Shown: positions 1 to 6,812 of the stretch, in pieces | Layout: every line of letters begins with the position of its first letter | How positions within the stretch are numbered: position 1 is the stretch's first letter | Source: an uncultured Ruminococcus sp. | Lineage (GTDB): Bacteria > Bacillota > Clostridia > Oscillospirales > Acutalibacteraceae | Assembly: GCA_902803125.1 (NCBI GenBank) | Contig: CADCOZ010000244.1 | Location: 1-11,235 of the forward strand | Length of the DNA stretch: 11,235 nucleotides | Reading direction: 5' to 3' | Position numbers and translations under genes: made by a program | The notes under the pieces: model-generated | What the model saw: the letters and a program-made list of their open reading frames with translations, nothing else | The model's database searches: none | Told to the model about the DNA's origin: nothing

Positions 1-2
1 CG

Positions 3-2246
3 GCGCATATTCCCATCTACGGCAAAACGGAAACCTCTGTCAATCTTCGTGCAGGAGCAGGAACGGAATATGCTTCTCTGCAGGTGATGAAAAAGGATAC
101 CACGGTTACCCTGCTGGACAGATCCAATCCCAGTTGGTATAAGGTGCGTTTGGGTGATGGCACCATTGGCTACTGCTATGCGGCCAGTATGGATATTCTC
201 AACGACTGCAAATCGACTGATTACCTCAATTTCCGCACAGGAGCCGGTACCAATTACAGCATCATTCGTACACTGGCCCCCGGCACCCGTCTGGATATCA
301 TCTGTTTTGCCGGCAAGTCATGGCTCAAAGGCATGACATCAGACGGTGTTATCGGTTATGTCTGCACGGATTATGTGGACTACATTGAAGATGCGTCCAT
401 TAAAGTGACGACTTCAACTTCCCAAGCCGCCCAAAGTAACTTTACGATTTCGGAAACAAAGGCCACGATTGCCAAGGGCAGAAAAGTGGTGCTGACGGCT
501 CAAGGAGCCAAGGGTACAGTAGAATGGAACACCAGCGATGAAAAAGTGGCCAGACTGGTTTCTGACGGTTCGTTTAAGGGCGTGGCCACCGGCACAGCTA
601 CCCTGACAGCAACCGATACCAAAACCAAGCAGACCTTGAAGTGTCAGCTTACCGTTGTACAGACGGATTACCGCTTTATTTATCTTGACAGCAGTGAGAA
701 GAAGCTGGAAGAGGGTACAAGCTGTACGCTCACAGGCCGTACAGAACCGGAAGACGGTAAGTATACCCTGAAATCGTCCAACACGGCTGTGGCTACGGTT
801 TCTTCCACAGGCGTTATCAAGGCCGTCAGTGCCGGTACAGCCACCATCACCGCTTCTGATAAAACCGGTGTGGTAACGGATACCTGCAAAGTTACGGTAA
901 CCTCCAAAGGCAGTATTTCGTTTACCCAGTCATCGTACAGTGTGAATGCGGGTTCTTCTGTTCGCATCGGCATCAATAAAAGCCCGGCCAGCTTAGAGGT
1001 GACTTGGGCCAGCAGCAACAATAATGTGGCTTCTGTCAATAACGGTCTGGTCAGCGGTTTAAGTGCCGGCACAACAGTAATTACCGCATCCGACAGCACC
1101 GGTCAGCTGAGAGCCAGATGTACCGTAACGGTTAACAGTGTCAGCGCCGGTTATGTATCCCTGTCCCGCTATAAGGCCACGACAACCGCCGGCAAGACGA
1201 TTTATATCAAAGGCTATAACGGTTCCAAGTGGGAAACCAGCGACTCTTCGATAGCTACCGTCTGGGACGGTTTCATTGAAACGAAAAATGCCGGCAGAGT
1301 GGCGATTTCCTATACAAACTCTTACGGACAAAAGGCGATCTGTGTGGTAACGGTCACTGACCCTGCTCCTATCAAGTTTGCCTATTCTTCCCCGAACTCG
1401 GCAACCCTTAATTCAAAGGTGACATTGGTAGCCATTACGGATAAAAAGCGTACATCGGTCTATTTCAATGTGTATGACGGCGGTGCCAGTCCGACCATGA
1501 TACAAGCCACCAGCAGAACGGTGGACGGCAATACCCTGATTTGGAAAGGCTCCTATACGCCCAAACAAGCCGGCACCTTTACGGTGAAAGCCTATGCCAA
1601 GTATAACAATGTATGGTCAACCTGTTCAGACGGTTCGAGTGATATCTTTATTGCCAACAAAACCAGCACAAAGGATGTCGGCTTGAAAAAGCTGAGAGCC
1701 AGCGATGCTGTCATCAAGTTTATTGCGGATAATGAAGGCTATGTTCCCGCCATCACTTATGATTATCTGTCGTATAATATCCCGACCCTTGGTCATGGCT
1801 ATGTGGTTTGGGAAGGCGAATGTTTCTATAACAATCTGTCGCTGAATGAAGCCTTTGCCCTGTTGGTGAGATCCATCAATAAGCTGAGCTTCACTTCAGA
1901 TGTTAACAGTATGCTGATTAACAATTATATTTATTTCAATCAGCAGCAGTTTGATGCCTTGGTTTCCTTCTCCTACAATCTGGGTACTGCGTGGACCTAC
2001 TCTTCTGACCTGAAAAACATTCTTTTGAATGCTTATGCTCCTGACGGCTCCCGCAACCTGAACTATGTCAATAAAAACAAACTGATCAACGAAATGCTTT
2101 CTTACCATCATGCCGCCAATGTTTGCTACTACGGCCTGCTCTACCGCCGTGCCGACGAACTCGAAATGTTCCTCTACGGCGACTACGCCCACGACGGCCG
2201 CAGCAACAAATACCACTTCCCCAATCCTTCCTGCATCAGCTTCTAA
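3..2246 (+). CDS. SH3b-Big_2-GH24 lysozyme-like cell-wall hydrolase (5' partial)
   Basis: The frame is open to the left edge, so the true start lies outside; 747 residues are visible and the GTG/ATG at 84-89 is not the start. Numbering from base 3: two bacterial SH3 modules (about 8-66 and 69-130, each with an N[LF]R[AT]GAGT.Y core); about four Big_2-type Ig modules (about 147-217, 218-298, 302-377, 382-453) with the usual W/S-S-N-x-x-V-A and AGTATITA-like strands; a different Ig-like module (about 457-550); and a C-terminal GH24 domain (about 565-725). The GH24 part shows EGYVP (E578), D587 and PTLGHG (T595), matching the Glu-Asp-Thr triad of phage-type lysozymes, then FDALVSFSYNLG and GLLYRRADELEMFL. 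The family cleaves the peptidoglycan glycan strand. SH3b and Big_2 modules suggest a secreted, wall-bound enzyme, but the signal peptide is out of view. No phage genes lie nearby, so a cellular autolysin or secreted lysozyme is more likely than a prophage endolysin. Confidence 0.88.
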   Translation, partial: AHIPIYGKTETSVNLRAGAGTEYASLQVMKKDTTVTLLDRSNPSWYKVRLGDGTIGYCYAASMDILNDCKSTDYLNFRTGAGTNYSIIRTLAPGTRLDIICFAGKSWLKGMTSDGVIGYVCTDYVDYIEDASIKVTTSTSQAAQSNFTISETKATIAKGRKVVLTAQGAKGTVEWNTSDEKVARLVSDGSFKGVATGTATLTATDTKTKQTLKCQLTVVQTDYRFIYLDSSEKKLEEGTSCTLTGRTEPEDGKYTLKSSNTAVATVSSTGVIKAVSAGTATITASDKTGVVTDTCKVTVTSKGSISFTQSSYSVNAGSSVRIGINKSPASLEVTWASSNNNVASVNNGLVSGLSAGTTVITASDSTGQLRARCTVTVNSVSAGYVSLSRYKATTTAGKTIYIKGYNGSKWETSDSSIATVWDGFIETKNAGRVAISYTNSYGQKAICVVTVTDPAPIKFAYSSPNSATLNSKVTLVAITDKKRTSVYFNVYDGGASPTMIQATSRTVDGNTLIWKGSYTPKQAGTFTVKAYAKYNNVWSTCSDGSSDIFIANKTSTKDVGLKKLRASDAVIKFIADNEGYVPAITYDYLSYNIPTLGHGYVVWEGECFYNNLSLNEAFALLVRSINKLSFTSDVNSMLINNYIYFNQQQFDALVSFSYNLGTAWTYSSDLKNILLNAYAPDGSRNLNYVNKNKLINEMLSYHHAANVCYYGLLYRRADELEMFLYGDYAHDGRSNKYHFPNPSCISF

Positions 2247-2299
2247 GAGAAGGACTGTAGTCGGTTAGATTGGTGCTTTTTCTCAAGAATTATCCATCA

Positions 2300-2340
2300 A
2301 AAACAGGTATTCTGTCATGACGGCAGAATACCTGTTTTTT
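2300..2340. terminator. bidirectional rho-independent terminator
   Basis: An 11-bp perfect stem, CAGGTATTCTG (2304-2314) with CAGAATACCTG (2324-2334), has a 9-nt loop. It is followed by a run of T on the + strand and preceded by AAAA, which gives TTTTT on the - strand. It sits between the convergent lysozyme gene and lipoprotein gene and can serve both. Confidence 0.88.
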
Positions 2341-2385
2341 TACGGCGTATCTATTTACGGTGTATCTATTTACGGTGTATCTATA
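2341..2385. repeat. 15-bp tandem repeat, three copies
   Basis: The unit is TACGGYGTATCTATT at 2341-2355, 2356-2370 and 2371-2385. The second and third copies differ only at the last base; the first has C instead of T at position 6. It lies between the terminator and the stop codon of the lipoprotein gene. The period is a multiple of three, but read on the - strand every unit contains TAA, so it is non-coding in that frame. Confidence 0.85.
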
Positions 2386-2390
2386 TTTTC

Positions 2391-3929
2391 TTAGTTCATC
2401 ATCGGGTCAAAGTCTTTCAGCATGACGGAGCCGTAAACACCGTCTTCGTGGCAGTTATAGATAAACGAAATGGAATCTTGGTTATCGGTAATACTGCCCT
2501 CCTTGATGAGGTCTTTCTCCTCTAATTCCTTCAGCAGCTGCATTATGATACTGCGTCTGGTTTCCATGTCGGCTTTCTGATAGTCGATACCGGTGGTTAT
2601 CTCCTTCAGTCGGTTATCTGCCTCGCTCATTCGGTGAATCCATGTGTCATATTTCTGTTGCCATGTCGGAAAACGTTCCTCGATTTCGTCCAGAACCGCT
2701 TGAACGGCTTCATACCCTTCAATATCAAATAACCTGCCGTTATATTCTATGCCGGCCTTCAGCTGACCACGGTCAAACTCGATGCGGCCGCTTTTGTTTT
2801 CGGCGGTATACAGAATCACAATGTGATCGTCAGTAACGCTTTCGTTGTTGTCCCAAGTAACTGTAACACCCTTCAGGGCATTGATCAGCTTGGTCAGCAT
2901 TTCCGGATCATCGGTGCGGTAAAATGCGGAGGAAGTACCTTCTCCGACACGCCGGAAGGAAACCTCCAGCAAGTCGCCATTGCTGTCGTTCCAACAGGCA
3001 TCGTTCAATAGATTCTTTTTGAAGTTATCATCTAATACCTTCTCTACCTTATCGTAGCCTTTCAGCTTATAATATTGGCCGTCTATTCCATATCCGTGTT
3101 CCCCGACTTCCATACAGACGGTTTTCTTTGTGCCTTTCAGGATAATAGTTGTGTTGTCGTCACATATATATTCGGTTGCTGTCGTTCCTATGATGCGGAC
3201 ATCTCTCAGGGCTTCCTCCAGCTTGGTCATCAGTTCTTTATCGGTTGTACTGTCCGATTCTGTGCGGTCTAAGCCGCTCCACGATGAACCATAGGATAAC
3301 AATTCGCCGCAGCTGTCGTTCCAGGTAGTGTATTCGCCTGATGTCAGTGACTCTTCTATTTCGTTCAGTACGGCCATGATGGCCTCGTAGCCCTCCATGT
3401 CATACCGTTTGCCGTTTTCGAAATAGCCGCCGCCCCACAGTTCAAATTTTGTGGTGCCGGCACTTGTTTGATAAGTGACGGTTACGTTATCGGCGTTGGC
3501 TGTCTTTTTACTGTTAGGATCTTTAATCACGGCACTGTTGTAAGCAGCGGTGAATTTTTCGATTAAGTCAGGGTCGTCTGTCGTGAAGGGAATGGGGTCA
3601 TAGGAAGTAGAACTTTTTGTATAATCCGGTTCCCACTGAAAAGACACCGATAGGATGGGTTCGCTTTCATGCCATTTCGTCATGTATACGGATTCCTGCT
3701 GATCCGTTTCTGAACTGGTAACAGATTCCTGCTGATCCGTTTCCGAACCGGTGACAGATGCCGCTGTATCATGGGGTGTGCTTGAGGAACGGCTGTCCGC
3801 AGAAACGGTGCCGGCGACAGAGCTGTCAGGCAACAGCGGTTTCAGCGGCGGGGATTCCGGTGTGCAGGCCGCTGTGATAAAAAGCCCTTCCATAAGCAAC
3901 AAACAGCCAAATGTAACAATCTTTTTCAT
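2391..3929 (-). CDS. Putative surface lipoprotein with three tandem repeats of an unrecognised domain
   Basis: 512 residues. The N-terminus is a short KK-positive region, a hydrophobic stretch and a possible lipidation cysteine (ITAAC, Cys22). The lipobox is imperfect, with Thr at -3, and a Glu (E14) interrupts the hydrophobic core. A Ser/Thr/Pro-rich linker (23-83) contains two copies of SETDQQESV. Three degenerate repeats follow, starting near W86 (WHESEPILSVSF), W203 (WNDSCGELL) and W313 (WNDSNGDLLEVSF). Each has a TTD[DK]P..[LM].[TE]K segment and ends in a GYEA(I/V)..VL[ND]EIEE-like helix. The last 90 residues (about 423-512) are a different, charged segment. I do not recognise the repeat as a named family. 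The start is fixed by AAAGGAGGA 7 nt before ATG. A role outside the membrane, such as ligand binding, is inference only. Confidence 0.8.
   Translation of the reverse strand: MKKIVTFGCLLLMEGLFITAACTPESPPLKPLLPDSSVAGTVSADSRSSSTPHDTAASVTGSETDQQESVTSSETDQQESVYMTKWHESEPILSVSFQWEPDYTKSSTSYDPIPFTTDDPDLIEKFTAAYNSAVIKDPNSKKTANADNVTVTYQTSAGTTKFELWGGGYFENGKRYDMEGYEAIMAVLNEIEESLTSGEYTTWNDSCGELLSYGSSWSGLDRTESDSTTDKELMTKLEEALRDVRIIGTTATEYICDDNTTIILKGTKKTVCMEVGEHGYGIDGQYYKLKGYDKVEKVLDDNFKKNLLNDACWNDSNGDLLEVSFRRVGEGTSSAFYRTDDPEMLTKLINALKGVTVTWDNNESVTDDHIVILYTAENKSGRIEFDRGQLKAGIEYNGRLFDIEGYEAVQAVLDEIEERFPTWQQKYDTWIHRMSEADNRLKEITTGIDYQKADMETRRSIIMQLLKELEEKDLIKEGSITDNQDSISFIYNCHEDGVYGSVMLKDFDPMMN
3688..3753 (-). 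repeat. 33-bp direct duplication in the lipoprotein linker
   Basis: Bases 3688-3720 and 3721-3753 are two copies of a 33-bp unit with four differences. They encode the two SETDQQESV copies of the linker. The period is 11 codons, so the reading frame is kept. The repeat probably arose by replication slippage and changes only the length of the spacer between the lipid anchor and the folded repeats. Confidence 0.85.
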
Positions 3930-3962
3930 AAAATATCCTCCTTTTGATTGGATTCCGAAACC

Positions 3963-3971
3963 TTTATATCA
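3963..3971 (-). promoter_or_regulatory. Possible extended -10 promoter of the lipoprotein gene
   Basis: On the - strand, TGATATAAA is an extended -10 (TGn plus TATAAA) about 34 nt before the start codon. No good -35 hexamer is seen at 17 bp. A promoter is expected here because a terminator separates this gene from the upstream radC-like gene. Confidence 0.4.
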
Positions 3972-4039
3972 ATAATCCGCCACAGCGATAGAAGGTTACA
4001 AAATATTGACTGATCGGATAATTTTTATTCGGAAAAGTG

Positions 4040-4068
4040 AAAAAGCCGACGTATCACGCCGGCTTTTG
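4040..4068 (-). terminator. Rho-independent terminator of the radC-like gene
   Basis: On the - strand AAAAGCCG pairs with CGGCTTTT (4041-4048 with 4060-4067). A further CGT/ACG inner pairing sits past one A-C mismatch, and the stem is followed by TTTTT. It begins 9 bases after the stop codon of the gene ending at 4077. Confidence 0.82.
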
Positions 4069-4076
4069 ATAAAACG

Positions 4077-4793
4077 TCATGAGGAGGTATCGTGAAAAAT
4101 GTCTTTAAGGGTTTCCATAGAAGACATGGCACAGAAATTATTTTCGCCAAAAATATAATGATCCATCAGTTTAACGCCGATGGTGCCGAGAATATTATTC
4201 AATCGTACGGTAGTATTGATATCATTTTGAGAAGGCAGAGCCACGCCGCTGGGATGGTTATGCGCTAAAATGAGATAGGAGGCTTGATAGAAAGAGGCCA
4301 TCTGTAAAATGGTGTTAAAATTGATACTGGCACTCATAGACGTTCCCTTGCTGATATAATCGCAATACAGATATTGATGTTTATCATTAAGAAGCAGCAT
4401 GAGGAGCCGCTCTTGTTTCTGACCGATGAAATAGGGGAAAAGAAACTGGCTGATGCTCTCTTGGTCAGCCAACGGCTTGTCTTTGTATTTGATTTGATTA
4501 TCGTCGATAGCTTTTTTGGCACAAAGAGCCGGAATAAGTCTGAACAAAGTAATGATGGACAAGTTACAGCCGCAGTCCTCCAAACTGTTGGTGGAAAGCT
4601 CCAATAGTCCGGAAAGATTATCGCTCAATAAGAAAAGACGATCGGTTAACTCTTGGCTTTTCTCCTTGGGAGCGCAATAATAAAGCAGTAATTCCAGCAG
4701 TTCTCGGTTGCTGAAAGACTGTTCGCCCTCCTGCAAAAAGCGGTTTGTCAATTGACTGCGGTGATCTTTTTGTTGGGGCGATTCTTTTCTCAT
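4077..4793 (-). CDS. radC: RadC family protein (JAMM/MPN+ domain)
   Basis: 238 residues, close to the usual size of the family (about 220-230). The N-terminal part (about 15-95) matches the RadC helical region (SNRELLELLLYY, GLLELSTNSLEDCG), but the helix-hairpin-helix GxG turn is degenerate. The C-terminal JAMM domain (about 105-230) has the full zinc motif: a candidate Glu at E128, then H178-N-H180-PSG, S188 and D191, which fits H-x-H-x7-S-x2-D, followed by a LMDHYIF strand. The family was named for a proposed DNA-repair role that was later doubted; the actual substrate is not established. The start is fixed by GGAAAGGAG upstream of ATG. A palindrome, TTTCCGGAAA (4805-4814), overlaps the ribosome binding site. 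The gene is monocistronic, with its own terminator and a strong distal promoter. Confidence 0.88.
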   Translation of the reverse strand: MRKESPQQKDHRSQLTNRFLQEGEQSFSNRELLELLLYYCAPKEKSQELTDRLFLLSDNLSGLLELSTNSLEDCGCNLSIITLFRLIPALCAKKAIDDNQIKYKDKPLADQESISQFLFPYFIGQKQERLLMLLLNDKHQYLYCDYISKGTSMSASINFNTILQMASFYQASYLILAHNHPSGVALPSQNDINTTVRLNNILGTIGVKLMDHYIFGENNFCAMSSMETLKDIFHDTSS

Positions 4794-5010
4794 AAAATGC
4801 TCCTTTCCGGAAACAGCATTTGTATTTTCATAAGAAAACGCTGTATCAAGTGAAGTAGGTCATGCGGGCTGTTGCCACACGTTCAGTCTGTGCAGGTAAA
4901 TGAGCGGTTCCATTGTAAAAGACGAAAAGTGCTGTTGGATATCACGGCTTTAAGGACAGAACGCATTCCGCTTTGGGCTTTGGACTGACTTTCTTCCGCT
5001 GTCCGCATTC
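4794..5010 (-). other. Long 5' leader of the radC-like gene
   Basis: About 215 nt lie between the predicted transcription start and the start codon, with no convincing gene. On the - strand it holds a short hairpin (about 4861-4881, 7 bp with G-U pairs), a hairpin-like CAGC...GCTG segment (4813-4842) with an inner TTTTC/GAAAA pairing, and GGACAG...CTGTCC arms near its 5' end. A weak second promoter (TTGATA at 4844-4849, AATACA at 4821-4826, 17-bp spacer) could lie inside it. I do not recognise a known riboswitch. Confidence 0.4.
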
Positions 5011-5016
5011 TACCAT

Positions 5017-5045
5017 ATTATACCTGTTTTTGGAAGTTTTTTCAA
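5017..5045 (-). promoter_or_regulatory. Strong sigma-A-type promoter toward the radC-like gene
   Basis: On the - strand TTGAAA (5045-5040), a 17-bp spacer and a perfect TATAAT (5022-5017). Predicted transcription start near 5010. It is the best promoter upstream of the radC-like gene and gives a leader of about 215 nt. Confidence 0.75.
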
Positions 5046-5124
5046 CTGCTAATGAATGATTTTTCATTGTCGGCCGCTTCAGGTTATTTTATAGCTGATT
5101 TCCGTGATAAAAAAGTAATTAACA

Positions 5125-5154
5125 GTGGCTTTCATCCGAAAGGTGTGTTATAAT
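5125..5154 (+). promoter_or_regulatory. Extended -10 promoter of the metallophosphatase gene
   Basis: TGTTATAAT (5146-5154) is a perfect -10 with the TGn extension. The -35 at 18 bp (GTGGCT) is weak, as often seen with extended -10 sites. Predicted start near 5161, giving a leader of about 85 nt. Confidence 0.65.
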
Positions 5155-5246
5155 AAAAGAGGGGCATTCATAAAAGTGTATCAGTCAGAAAGTGCCGTCC
5201 GTTGTGAAGATGAAGCAGAACCGCTACGAACGAAAGGAGAAAGTGT

Positions 5247-5954
5247 ATGATTTATTGTATGGGAGATATTCACGGAAATTATAAAGGATATAAAAGTCTT
5301 TTGCAGCAAATTTGTTTTTCGGATAAAGATATTCTGTATACCATTGGTGATGTGGTGGACAGAGGGGAAGAAAGCATGAAGGTACTGTTGGATATGATGA
5401 TGCGGCCGAATGTCTATCCGATCATGGGCAATCATGACTGGATGGCTTTTCAGTGCCTGAAATGGTTCTCGCAGGATATTACAGAGGAAAGTATTGCACA
5501 GTTAAGTGAGGAAAAAATGGATGCCGTTAAGGAATGGTTCGTCAACGGCGGAGAAAGTACCCTTCGGGAGTTCAGAGGCTTGAGTGCGGAACAGCGGGAG
5601 TTGGTGATGGAGTATTTGGGAGAGTTTTCGCTGTATGAAGAAGCCGAAACGGAAAGCGGCTCGTTTTTAATGCTGCACGGCGGCTTGGATAACTTTTCGC
5701 CGGAACGTCCTTTGGAGGACTATACGGCCGGTGAAATCATCTGGGCAAGATGTGACTATGAAAAAACATATTTTCCCGATAAGTTTCTGGTAACGGGTCA
5801 CACGCCGACACGCAATATCAGAAGTCATTTGCATTTGCCGATGAATGACAGGATTTTTTCCCGCAATAATCATATCGCCATTGACTGCGGGTCGGGTATG
5901 GGCGGTTTGCTGGGTGTTATCTGCTTGGATACTTTTGAGGAATACTATGCATAA
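5247..5954 (+). CDS. Metallophosphoesterase, PPP serine/threonine phosphatase-like
   Basis: 235 residues with all the metal and phosphate signatures of the PPP/ApaH-like calcineurin fold: GDIHG (6-10), GDVVDRG (34-40), GNHD (61-64), MLHGG (142-146) and VTGHT (182-186), then IDCGSGMGG near the C-terminus. Length is typical of small bacterial protein phosphatases such as the PrpA/PrpE type. The likely reaction is two-metal hydrolysis of phosphoesters, either protein Ser/Thr/Tyr phosphate or dinucleoside polyphosphate; the sequence does not decide. No signal peptide, so cytosolic. The start is fixed by AAAGGAG 8 nt before ATG. It appears to be transcribed alone from its own promoter; no clear terminator follows. 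The next rightward gene has a separate promoter. Confidence 0.88.
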   Translation: MIYCMGDIHGNYKGYKSLLQQICFSDKDILYTIGDVVDRGEESMKVLLDMMMRPNVYPIMGNHDWMAFQCLKWFSQDITEESIAQLSEEKMDAVKEWFVNGGESTLREFRGLSAEQRELVMEYLGEFSLYEEAETESGSFLMLHGGLDNFSPERPLEDYTAGEIIWARCDYEKTYFPDKFLVTGHTPTRNIRSHLHLPMNDRIFSRNNHIAIDCGSGMGGLLGVICLDTFEEYYA

Positions 5955-6042
5955 TGCTTTTTCGATGAGATTAACGACGTTGTTGAGGGGGTATCACAGC
6001 AGAGTGTACAAAAGTTGAACCTAATTTTCTATGTGTTATTTT

Positions 6043-6071
6043 TTGACATTTTCTTTTCTGCCATGTATAAT
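6043..6071 (+). promoter_or_regulatory. Perfect consensus sigma-A-type promoter
   Basis: TTGACA (6043-6048), a 17-bp spacer and TATAAT (6066-6071) match the consensus at all twelve positions. Predicted start near 6078, leaving a leader of about 120 nt before the gene at 6200. The leader has complementary short arms (CCGAA near 6133 and TTCGG near 6165) but no recognised riboswitch. Confidence 0.88.
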
Positions 6072-6199
6072 AGAAATGTACTCTTTTTTTGTGGGTGAAA
6101 AAATTCTGTATAGAACGAGAATGTGTTGTTGGCCGAACCGTATAGGGAGGCTGAAAGCGGCATTTTCGGTTGTATACAAGGTGGAAAGGGAGATGTTAG

Positions 6200-6658
6200 A
6201 TGGACAGTTTGACAATAGAAATGGATCGGAAAATCGAGAATGTACGGAATCAGCATAAAGACCTTAATAAGGCTTTCCACCATCATTTTTATATTGAAGC
6301 ACTTTATATGGAGTATATGCTCATGGAAGAGTATACCGAGATGTTTTTGCAGTATGCTGATTTGTGGCCGGCCTATTTGAAGAAACGGCGGGGACATGAA
6401 ACGGTGCTGGCTTCTAAAATCAGATATATACAAGCGGCCGCATTAGACGGCAATAAGGTGCTGAATAAATATTTCAGTGATGATTTGCTGGATAAAGTAT
6501 CGGCATGGACAGCCAAGAGGTACAAGCTGATTCAATCCTCTTTGAAATCTCCTGTGGCCGCAGAGTATCTGGAGCAGGTGGCCGCAGAAGGGCGGGAACT
6601 GTCCCTGCAAATGCGGACACGCTTTACGGTGGTGAAAAAGTGCTTGACAGTGGGATAA
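6200..6658 (+). CDS. Hypothetical helical protein
   Basis: 152 residues, not recognised. The sequence is rich in Lys, Glu, Leu, Met and Tyr, has no signal peptide or membrane segment, and is predicted by eye to be nearly all helical. An early part (about 22-60) is aromatic- and Met-rich (HHHFYIEALYMEYMLMEEYTE), and the C-terminal half (about 95-145) is amphipathic. The start is chosen at ATG 6200 with GGGAG 7 nt upstream; an overlapping frame from 6031 has no such site. It is the only gene behind the perfect promoter at 6043, so it is likely highly expressed unless repressed. It ends about 100 bases before a strong terminator. No function is proposed. Confidence 0.72.
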   Translation: MDSLTIEMDRKIENVRNQHKDLNKAFHHHFYIEALYMEYMLMEEYTEMFLQYADLWPAYLKKRRGHETVLASKIRYIQAAALDGNKVLNKYFSDDLLDKVSAWTAKRYKLIQSSLKSPVAAEYLEQVAAEGRELSLQMRTRFTVVKKCLTVG

Positions 6659-6660
6659 AA

Positions 6661-6746
6661 GTTAGCGAATTTCGAGAGGAGTCCCCCCCCAACGAGTTCC
6701 AAGGGCAGAATCCTTGATGGGGGGTTGGAGGGTCATGCCCTCCAAC
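6661..6746. repeat. Hairpin-rich intergenic repeat-like element
   Basis: Starting just after the stop codon at 6658, this holds three stacked inverted repeats: a C8 run (6683-6690) able to pair with G6 (6719-6724); inside it CAAGG (6700-6704) with CCTTG (6712-6716); and after it a perfect 9-bp hairpin GTTGGAGGG (6724-6732) / CCCTCCAAC (6738-6746) with loop TCATG. No T run follows, so it is not a terminator by itself. Its left end (GTTAGCGAATTTCGAGAGG) resembles the sequence at 11177 near the right edge, which suggests a dispersed element. Confidence 0.55.
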
Positions 6747-6761
6747 GGGACACAATAAAAT

Positions 6762-6803
6762 AACCGCCGGTTGGTTCCTTTGTGAGCCAGCCGGCGGTTT
6801 TTT
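6762..6803. terminator. Bidirectional terminator between convergent genes
   Basis: AACCGCCGG (6762-6770) pairs with CCGGCGGTT (6791-6799). The pairing continues inward with G-T wobbles (TGG/CCA, TC/GA) to a 6-nt loop. Six T follow on the + strand. On the - strand the downstream tract is T-rich but broken (TTATTTTATT), so it is a weaker stop for the acyltransferase/GT8 operon ending at 6813. Confidence 0.85.
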
Positions 6804-6812
6804 ACAGTTTTA

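Noticed and set aside
680..1099. 139-codon frame on the - strand within the lysozyme gene
   Set aside because: Shadow of the Thr/Val-rich Big_2 coding sequence; no supporting signal.
1680..2246. GH24 domain as a prophage endolysin
   Set aside because: No holin, tail or other phage gene is visible, and the domain is part of a long SH3b/Big_2 protein.
4880..4930. T-box-like TGGAACCGC on the - strand in the radC leader
   Set aside because: The conserved T-box sequence, specifier stem and terminator/antiterminator pair are missing, and radC is not a T-box-controlled type of gene.
4883..5008. 42-codon frame in the radC leader
   Set aside because: Starts almost at the predicted transcription start without a ribosome binding site; no recognisable product. 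Kept only as a note in the leader finding.
6031..6258. 75-codon frame overlapping the start of the hypothetical gene
   Set aside because: It begins inside the promoter region, upstream of the predicted transcript start, so it cannot be translated from that promoter.
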